Below, piece after piece: positions 56,511 to 64,000 of a stretch of 64,000 bases of DNA. The number at the start of each line of letters is the position of its first letter. The stretch's first letter is position 1. The stretch covers positions 166,001 through 230,000 of the forward strand of contig JAXRKP010000284.1 in the NCBI GenBank assembly GCA_037039925.1, written 5' to 3'. Made by a program: the position numbers and the translations under genes. Source of the stretch: Doris montereyensis (Eukaryota > Mollusca > Gastropoda > Nudibranchia > Dorididae). The notes beneath the pieces were generated by a model. That model did no database searches and was not told the DNA's origin. It saw nothing but the letters and a program-made list of their open reading frames with translations.

Positions 56511-57437
56511 ATAGAGGGTGCCTCAAAACAAAACAGATAGCTGTTATAAATGATGTGAATTATTCTTCAACCCTGAACTCAATTACGATGATGTATTTAT
56601 CATATACATAGAACATTCAAAGGCATACAAACCAATGTTTGAAAATGCAAAAATGACCAGAAACAGAAATAAAACATCTTTTGTAAGATAATCCATGTTA
56701 ATACATAGAGTCTATTGTTAGAATCAATGTGACTCAAAACAAACAACAAATCTCCTCAAATTTATAGAAAATAAGCGAAGATGTATGCAATCTTCAGATA
56801 GACTGTCTCAAATTCAAATTTGAGCAATGGGGTAGGCAAAACTATTTTCAAGTTACTAATATTTCACTCGAGAAAGAGAGAGAGATGATCCATGCATCTT
56901 CGATTGGCCACAATGACATTTCACAACCTGATCTAATAGTAAAATCTAGCAAAACTCTTGCAATCAGGTTTCTCTTCATTTCCTCATACTTCTCAGCTCT
57001 TTGAGTGGTACAGGGTTATGAAAGACTTACGCTTCAGATATCCCAACGGAAAGGAGTCGCAGGGGTACAGATCGGGACTTTTGGAAGGCCATCCAATTGG
57101 TACTTTTCAAGATATTTATTCAGTGAGGTAGTCTATCACACGTATAGACTTAGTAGCATAACCTCATGACCACTTGTAACTAATGAGTGACAAAGGTTTT
57201 ACCCCTCCGTTTACTTGGTCGTCTCCACTCCATATTGTGGTGTGCACAAAAATACATTTAGACCAGAAACACTCATAATCTTAAAACGAATGGTATACGC
57301 TCAATATTAAATTTAGGCCCATGATCTTTGGACACACAAAAGGCTTTCCATTGAACTAAAGTTTCATGTCAATAGTGGCACAGATAAATGGGTGTTGTAC
57401 CTTGAAACAGATACCTTTTTTAGGACACCCTGTTTTG
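56511..57437 (-). mobile_element. Mariner-type DNA transposon relic
   Basis: Imperfect inverted termini are seen: AGGGTGCCTCAAAAC at 56515-56529 and the complement of TTTTTTAGGACACCCTG at 57415-57431. On the - strand near 57000-57100 the frame GWPSKSPDLYPCDSFPLGYL matches the conserved region around the third catalytic Asp of mariner transposases (usual pattern WPxxSPDLxPxDFFLWxxLK). Only fragments of the rest survive and stops are frequent. The span of about 930 bp is short for a full mariner, so deletion is likely. Confidence 0.65.
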
Positions 57438-59167
57438 TATATTGCTGCTTAGGTATCTTAATCTATGCTTATGCTTACATGTATGTATGTTTATAGGCGT
57501 AGGTATATAGACATATATGTATGTAGGTGTACATTTAATGTATAATGAATTACATATGCTTATAGGTGTGTATATATGTGTATATTATTATGGGCGTGTG
57601 TATAATATTATGTCCATATTGGTACATGTATTTTGATGTATGATATTATTTATGCATAATATAACATATATTATATATTATTGATGTGTATAAATGTGCG
57701 AGTGTGTGTGTTAAATGTGTCCAGATGTCATATTATATATTACAAACTGAAGAATCATGTAGGGTTGACTTGAGTTGCTATTTATAATCATGGATTGTTT
57801 ATAAAAACGTTATAGAATTTACTAAAACAAATTGAAAGTTAGGCCTCTGTCTACGGAAGTAGTTTGCAAAGAAAGATCCAGTTTGTCAGATGGAAATTCA
57901 AATTTACGACAAAGACATATAGGAAAGAGCCAGAAAAAGCCATTTTTTCATATTTTCTCTTCTCCTAATCACACTGTAATTGTGGAAAGCTCGAAATCCA
58001 TAATAAGTACTGTTTTCTTTGCTCAAGTAATCAGGTATAGTGACATGGAGCAAGAAAGGCGTTTGTTGGGTTGCTGTGAAGATTTGGCTACATGTTCCTG
58101 ATAGCAATTTGCGTACACTAAACTTATCTTAATAACGGCATCTAGAAGATACCGTCCAGCTGCATTCCAATTCATACTTTTGTTGTGACTGAATACATCA
58201 GTATGGTGCTGTAAATAAAATCTTGAAATCAATGACAAAAATATTATAGCCTTGTTGTAAGACCAGACACATGGGGGGGAATCCTGGACTGAATGACGAG
58301 TTGATTGGTGAGCCCTAGAACTTAAATTTCACTTAACAGGCATATTATTGTTATACCTCAAGTGGTGGTAAGTGTGAATCTCATAAAAAAAACATTGAGT
58401 CAGTATTCGATACTGAGGGCATGCGAGTAGGCGTGAACGGCCCTATTGCAACTTTTAAAAATATAAAACCTGTTTAAAGAGGCCGCTTTGGGAATAAAAA
58501 TGACGATGTATTGATAAAAGTAGAAGGGGAGACAATGAAAAATTTCTTATTTAAACGTTACATCTGATAGAACAATTTCAATTTCAGTAATGAAAAAGAT
58601 TTTGAAATCGTTTCGAAGAGAACCTACATGTAAAATATGATTACGTTTAGTTTAGGGGCCTGACAACAGAACCTTTGATGTGCAAAGAGCAACCAGCTTA
58701 GAATTATAAACATGTACAGTATAGATTTAAACCTTGTATGTAGTTGAAACTTTTCAATGTAATTGGAACAGCACCTGCCTAGAAGTATTTTTGACGTTGT
58801 TGAACGATAATCTTCGAGAACAATGCTACGAAAGAAGGGCTTATACATTTCTATTTCTAGATAATACAAAGATGTAGGTAAATATAAAGATTTAGTTTGT
58901 GTTTTGCATGTAAGCTTATGCGTCTGTAGTGTAACTGTAAACAACTTATGTAAACAATTTATCTATTATATTATATATATTGGGTGAGGGAACAAAGAAA
59001 GTTTTTAAATTTGGTCGTCTATATCTTGTTGTTTAATTTCACAGTTTATTACTAAAGACGAAAAGCCACTAATGAGTCCTGACTTTAATTCTTAAATCCT
59101 ATTGATTACACCTTATTAGAATCGCTACCCAAAAACGTTTAAAATTGTCGTTTGCACGTTTTCACAG
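57438..59167. other. AT-rich intergenic sequence
   Basis: A TATG/TGTA simple-repeat zone lies at about 57470-57720. No gene is supported; a frame at 57832-58101 lacks any recognised signature. Confidence 0.4.
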
Positions 59168-59274
59168 AACCAGAATTAAAGGATGCTATAAAAGAAGCTT
59201 GGGAAAAGATAATGATTGAAAACAATAGTAAGGCAACTTTTTATGGACTACGCACGGCTGTGAAAAGATGGTGA
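59168..59274 (+). CDS. Candidate terminal exon, helical protein
   Basis: TTTGCACGTTTTCACAG precedes. With one incoming base the frame reads PELKDAIKEAWEKIMIENNS, then KATFYGLRTAVKRW and a TGA at 59272-59274. The text is amphipathic and helical. No family is recognised. It might belong with the small exon at 62025, but nothing links them. Confidence 0.3.
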
Positions 59275-60799
59275 CTCAACAGATCATTTAATAAATTAAA
59301 TGGGTCAAATTTGTACATCAAACCAACCACTTGATTAAATGGAAATTTCCTACAATTATGTAACACATGTTGAACTAAATATGGTATGATCTTCAACACC
59401 AATTGTGTCTTAATTGTTGAGTTACAAATATTCAATGGTCGGAACATGTTTTTCTTCCACTCACCCGATGTAGGCTATAAATAGCACATCCAGTCATCAA
59501 TCTGTTCCTTTGATTTCATATTTTGTTGAGTATTTTATTTCTACAAAGTGTATGAAACTTTTGAAACTGTTTTGTTCCCTTTTGTACACAATGGGAGGAT
59601 TTGGGCATAGTATGTAGCATATTATACTATATTATTATATGATATAATATAATGCAGGTTTATATTATAATGTGTGTGTGTGTGCGTGCGTCTGTTGTGT
59701 ACAATTTGGTTATATATACCAGTGTGCACAATAATGGCATTTCTTTATGGAGATAATAAAGTCATCTTAATCCGCATGTCCTGTCTTTTTTTTATTTTAA
59801 CAATTATTGTATTGTATTATCATGTGGTGCTTGTGCGGCACATAAGGCCGAAGTCTGGTTGCTGGCTTCCTTTCGGCTTTGGACCTCACCCATCATTGGC
59901 ACAGACAGTGTTCTGCATCGCCAGTCCAGTCTGGATTTGTTGAGCTGTGGATCCAGAACTGTGTGTGTAAGTGTAAGTCTTTCCTTCACCTGTATCCTTA
60001 TATTTTGATCAATTGTCGGTTTCTGTAATATTTTACAGTTATAGTTAACGCAATGCCTAACCCCCATCCTGGAGGACCAAGATTTATTTTGGAAATTCAT
60101 TCATCATAGACAGATAGCTTTCCCAAGCTCATGAGCCCTGTCTGTCCATGACTTGAAATAAATCGAGTTTTCCTTCTCCGAGACAAACTCCTTTTCCAGC
60201 TTAACAAGCTCTGTCCACCCGGGGAGAGGTTATAAACATGCCTCGGTTTCGCCAGTTTAGTGTTAGTCACCTCACAGTCACCGGCCATTTAGACATTTAG
60301 AGCATTTTCTAAGGGCTGAGTTCCCACTCTGCAGCCCCACGCTGTCCTCACTAGCTAACGTGACTGCTTATTCGTATCCGCAACCCAGGGACTCGTCTGG
60401 TAGGAGATTTTCGCCCCTGGCAGATGTCCTGTCTTTCACTTTCACTAATTGTTTCAAGGCCGTTGTGGTCCATGGAGCTGGATCTTATCCTGGTATCTGT
60501 AGTCTTGAACGGAAGGGGATATGATTCACTGATAAGTATGGAAACGGGTGTAGTGTTGTTAGTGTAAAATGTCTTTGTCAAAGAACACAACTTTGGGCCT
60601 AGCAGGATTGGATCCTAGGAACACAGTCCAGCAGCCTAAACATTTCACCATCAATATCCATTACTACCCATTTACTACACTGACAACGAACCATTCCTTT
60701 AGATTTGTTTGTGCTCTACCTGAATTAAAGCCACACTTCTTAATATGGCATGTTGAATGTTTGGTATGTCACCATACTAAGTATGAGGGAACCCTTCAG
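59275..60799. other. Intergenic, possible diverged dispersed repeats
   Basis: A TATAT/GTGTGTGT stretch lies at 59620-59690. The segment 59830-60300 has the mixed GC-richer composition of dispersed repeats (CATCCTGGAGGACCAAGATT and similar), but I could not delimit an element. No gene is supported. Confidence 0.3.
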
Positions 60800-61745
60800 C
60801 CGGCCGGGGGAGGAGGAGCAGGAGAAGAAGGGGACAGTGAAGAAGAAAAAGGAGACGAAAGAGGAGAAGGTGGGAGACTGGGAAACTGGAAGAGGATGAG
60901 AAGAAGAAAAAGAAGATACAAATGAAGGACAGAGAGGATGAGAAGAAGAACAAAGAAAAGGGAAGGAAGTGAAGAGGAGTAATATGAGTATGACGACTGC
61001 AAAGAAAAATTAAAACACTAGTTTTAGTATGAGATAAAGAAGATGAAGAAAAAAACGGAGAAGAAGAAGAGAATAACAATAAGAATCAAGAAGACAAAGA
61101 GTAAAGGTAAAAAGAAAGGGAGACAAAGAAGAAAAGGAAGAAGAAAAAAGAGAAGGAGAAATAGAAAACGAAGAGATTGAAGGAGAAAAAGAAGAACAAG
61201 ATGAGGATGAAGAGGAGGAAGAAGACAGAAGAAACAGGAGGAGGAGGAAAAGGAGAATAAGAATAAGATGATGATGAAGAAGAAGGACAAGTAAACAAGT
61301 AGCCAAAGGGGATAACAATAAGAAGAAAACGAAGAAGATAAAGGAGGATGATAAGTAATAAAAGAATGAAAGAAACATTAACAAGACAAAGAATGAGGTT
61401 GGCCTGTAGAGGAGAAGAAGAGGAAAACTATGAACGCGTAGAAGAACAGAAACATAAGGAAATGAGGGAGAAGGCGAAAACAGGAGGAAAAGTAATAAGG
61501 AAGAGGAGGAAAAGAAGAGGCAGGGAGGAGAAGATGAAGGAGGAAGCGGAGAGCGAGGAAAAGGAGGGTGAACAGGAGACGAAGAAGAAAAGGAGGAAGA
61601 CTAAGATTAGGATTATTTTAAGAAAAATGAAATGAAGAAGTTTGAAAATGTAGTGAGGGGGGTGGGACAAGGAGCAGTATTAAACGATGAAGAAAAAGGA
61701 GAAGACCATGAAAAGAAAAAGAAGACGAAAAAGAAGAACAACAAG
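60800..61745. repeat. Degenerate GAAGAA/GGAGAA purine tract
   Basis: Nearly 950 bp are A+G-biased on the + strand with irregular GAAGAA, AAGAGG and GGAGGA words. The Lys/Glu/Arg-rich frames here (for example 61348-61635) reflect that composition and are rejected as genes. Confidence 0.85.
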
Positions 61746-61756
61746 AGACTATTACT

Positions 61757-61925
61757 ATTACGGTAGTATTATAGTATTAAGACAGACTTCTCGTGTGTCT
61801 GTTAATAAGACTATTAGTATTGTAGTATTACGACAGACTTCTCGTGTGTCTGTTAATAGGACTAATAGTATTATAGTATTAAGACAGACTTCTCGTGTGT
61901 CTGTCAATAGGACAAGCAGTTGCTT
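61757..61925 (+). repeat. ~57-bp minisatellite, three units
   Basis: Three units read TATAGTATTAAGACAGACTT, then CTCGTGTGTCTGTTAATAGG. The last unit ends CTGTCAATAGGACAAGCAGT. Confidence 0.9.
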
Positions 61926-62024
61926 AATCTTTCAACAAAAATATTTCAAAGTTTAGACATGATTCCCTTGGAGATGAACATGTGACAACCCACTTTGCAT
62001 ATTGTAACGCCCACTTTCTTTTAG

Positions 62025-62092
62025 GTCTTACTCAAACGACACAAGAAGCACTTAAGGAGGTGGAGGAGCAGGTGTGTAAAGATGAAGATTAA
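62025..62092 (+). CDS. Candidate small exon
   Basis: CCCACTTTCTTTTAG precedes. With one incoming base the frame reads LTQTTQEALKEVEEQVCKDE, then D and TAA at 62090-62092. A GTGTGT donor-like site also follows GAGCAG at 62071, so it may be internal or terminal. The text is helical and acidic. Family unknown. Confidence 0.3.
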
Positions 62093-62184
62093 CCCGATGG
62101 ACTTGGGAGGGATCTGCTGAAATAATGTTCATCATACTCCTACTGTTATCTTTGTTCTCATAGTAAACATTTGCATTTCTATTG

Positions 62185-63140
62185 TGTCTAGTGTCAATAG
62201 AACAAACTGCTGTTAAATCCTATCGATGTTTGTGTTTAGTAGTAAAGCTTTGTACTTCTAGTGTCAATAGAACAAACTGTTGCTGAAACCCACCGCTGTT
62301 TGTGTTTAGTAGTAAAGCTTTGTACTTCTAGTATGACTGTCAATAGAACAAACTGTTGCTGAAACCCATCGCTGTTTGTGTTTAGTAGTAAAGTTTGTAC
62401 TTCTAGTGTGATTGTCAATAGAACAAACTGTTGCTGAATCCCATCGCTGTTTGTGTTTTAGTAGTAAAGCTTTGTACTTCTAGTGTGACTGTCAATAGAA
62501 CAAACTGTTGCTGAATCCCATCGCTGTTTTTGTTTAGTAATAAAGCTTTGTACTTCTAGTGTGACTGTCAATAGAACAAACTGTTGCTGAAACCCATCGC
62601 TGTTTGTGTTTAGTAGTAAAGCTTTGTACTTCTAGTATGTCTAGTGTCAATAGAACAAACTGTTGCTGAAACCCATCGCTGTTTGTGTTTAGTAGTAAAG
62701 CTTTGTACTTCTATTGTGATTGTCAATAGAACAAACTGTTGCTGAAACCCATCACTGTTTGTGTTTTTTAAAGCTTTGTACTTCTTTGACTGTCAATAGA
62801 ACAAACTGTTGCTGAAACCCATCGCTGTTTGTGTTTTGTAGTAAAGCTGTGTACTTCTAGTGTGACTGTCAATAGAACAAACTGTTGCTGAAACCCATCG
62901 CTGTTTGTGTTTAGTAGTGCTTTGTACTTCAAAATTGTCAATAGAACAAACTGTTGCTGAAACCCATCGCTGTTTGTGTTTTTGTAGTAAAGCTGTGTAC
63001 TTCTAGTGTGACTGTCAATAGAACAAACTGTTGCTGAAACCCATCGCTGTTTGTGTTTAGTAGTAAAGCTTTGTACTTCTATTGTGACTGTCAATAGAAC
63101 AAACTGTTGCTGAAACCCATCGCTGTTTGTGTTTAGTAAG
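62185..63140. repeat. ~76-bp minisatellite (AGAACAAACTGTTGCTG)
   Basis: About 12 well-conserved units contain GTTTGTGTTTAGTAGTAAAG, CTTTGTACTTCTAGTG and CAATAGAACAAACTGTTGCT, then GAAACCCATCGCT. Short deletions near 62765, 62785 and 62918 shift the spacing. A - strand open frame (62768-63211) is an artefact of the array. Confidence 0.95.
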
Positions 63141-63284
63141 AGATAGACGGCAACCCCTGCTGTAAAGTTAAACGTTCTGTGCAGTGCGGGAAGTCGGTAA
63201 TCCAGAAGCAAGGTGTCGGCCTCTCAACCAAGAGATAGTGGGTTCGAGCCCGGCCAACCGTTGAAACATTTCCTTTTGAAACTG
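63141..63284 (+). mobile_element. tRNA-like SINE fragment
   Basis: AAGTCGGTAATCCAGAAGCA, GGTGTCGGCCTCTCAACC, then AAGAGATAGTGGGTTCGAGC ending in a B-box (GGTTCGAGCCC) and CGGCC follow tRNA order. The A-box region is poor. It sits exactly between two minisatellites. Confidence 0.5.
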
Positions 63285-63862
63285 GGCATATAAACAAGGC
63301 ATTTGGTGAACAAATTTCCACCCAAACGGGCATTTGTTGATCAAATTCGCCAAACACGGGCATTTATTGATCAAATTCGACCAAAACGGGCATTTGTTCA
63401 TCAAGTCCCCCCCCTCCCACTCCAAAAGGGACATTAGTTGATCAAATTTCCCCCAATACGGCCATGTGTTGATCAAATTTCCCTCAATACGGCCATTTGT
63501 TGATCAAATTTCCCCCAATACGGCCATTTGTTGATCAAATTTCTCCCAATACGGCCAGTTTTATCAAATTTCTCCCAATACGGCTGTTTGTTGATCAAGT
63601 TTCCCCAATACGGCCATGTTTTATCAAATTTCCCTCAATACGGCCATTTTTTATGAAATTTCCCTCAATACGGTCATTTTTTATCAAATTTCTCCCAATA
63701 CGGCCATTTGTTGATCAAGTTCCCCCAATACGGCCATTTGTTGATCAAGTTTCCCCAATACGACCATTTTGTATCCAATTTCCCTCAATACGGCCATTTG
63801 TTGATCACATTTCCCTCAATACGGCCATTTGTTGATCAAGTTCCCCCTATACGGCCATTTGA
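63285..63862. repeat. ~31-bp minisatellite (ATACGGCCATTTGTTGATC)
   Basis: About 19 units read ATACGGCCATTTGTTGATC, then AAATTTCCCCCA. Units near 63555-63680 have TTTTATCAAATTT or TTTTATGAAATTT variants. The upstream units (63285-63430) read ACGGGCATTTGTTGATC. Confidence 0.95.
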
Positions 63863-64000
63863 ATAACATGAGTTTATTCCCCTTACTTTAGCTAACTTTC
63901 GATGATGAATAAATCTGAAGGTGTTTCCTTTGATCGCAAAGCCGCTATGCCTGTGGCTTTTGAGCGACTTCGATGCAACACTACTTTAACGACACGGGGA
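63863..64000. other. Right edge, unresolved
   Basis: Unique-looking sequence runs off the window. No feature is recognised. Confidence 0.4.

Noticed and set aside
57832..58101. 89-codon + strand frame
   Set aside because: No recognisable signature; overlapping frames on the other strand are equally open.
61348..61635. Lys/Glu/Arg-rich open frame resembling a nucleolar protein
   Set aside because: It lies wholly in a purine-rich tract, and composition alone explains the residues and the absence of stops.

Overview
The window is eukaryotic and dominated by repeats. The likely host is a mollusc, possibly a gastropod. This rests on an intron-split C1q-domain gene with a coiled-coil exon (C1q-domain genes are heavily expanded in molluscs), AGATCT/TCTAGA-rich minisatellites, tRNA-derived SINE-like repeats, a non-LTR retrotransposon, a mariner relic and hammerhead-bearing repeats of the kind linked to Penelope-like elements. 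The species cannot be named from the sequence.

Region 1 (about 0.2-29.4 kb). Short, intronless, AT-rich coding relics all lie on the + strand (215-539, 916-1182, 1194-1697, 3262-4139, 25986-26831, 26846-27160, 27216-27770, 27781-27990, 29270-29420). They are tightly spaced and broken by stops and frameshifts. I cannot assign them to a family. Their compactness suggests an integrated large DNA virus or similar element, which is an inference. Three tandem arrays arise inside or at the end of these relics: a ~51-bp array (1610-2033), a ~22-kb array of 24/25-bp units (4139-25985) and a 45-47-bp array (27898-29285). For the two larger arrays the reading phase of the flanking relic matches the repeat phase on both sides, so the arrays look as if they grew from coding sequence. 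The long apparent proteins inside the arrays are by-products of a unit length divisible by three.

Region 2 (29.4-37.4 kb) is intergenic or intronic, with a SINE, GATA/CT/TA microsatellites, a pyrimidine-rich minisatellite and a fold-back fragment.

Region 3 (37.48-53.84 kb, + strand) holds a probable C1q-domain gene: a coiled-coil exon (37480-37731), small exons at 39319, 40788 and 41544, and a terminal C1q exon (53433-53838). Two exons carry single-base frameshifts and some junction phases disagree, so it is either a decaying copy or sequence with indel errors. Its introns hold a hammerhead fold-back insertion with a perfect 13-bp target duplication (38396-39077), a SINE, a 5'-truncated LINE on the - strand (41678-44470) and ~8.5 kb of CT/CA-rich minisatellite.

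Region 4 (53.84-64 kb) holds an AGATCT-type minisatellite, purine-only tracts, a MITE-like element, a mariner relic, two small candidate exons, a 76-bp minisatellite, a tRNA-like SINE fragment and a 31-bp minisatellite.
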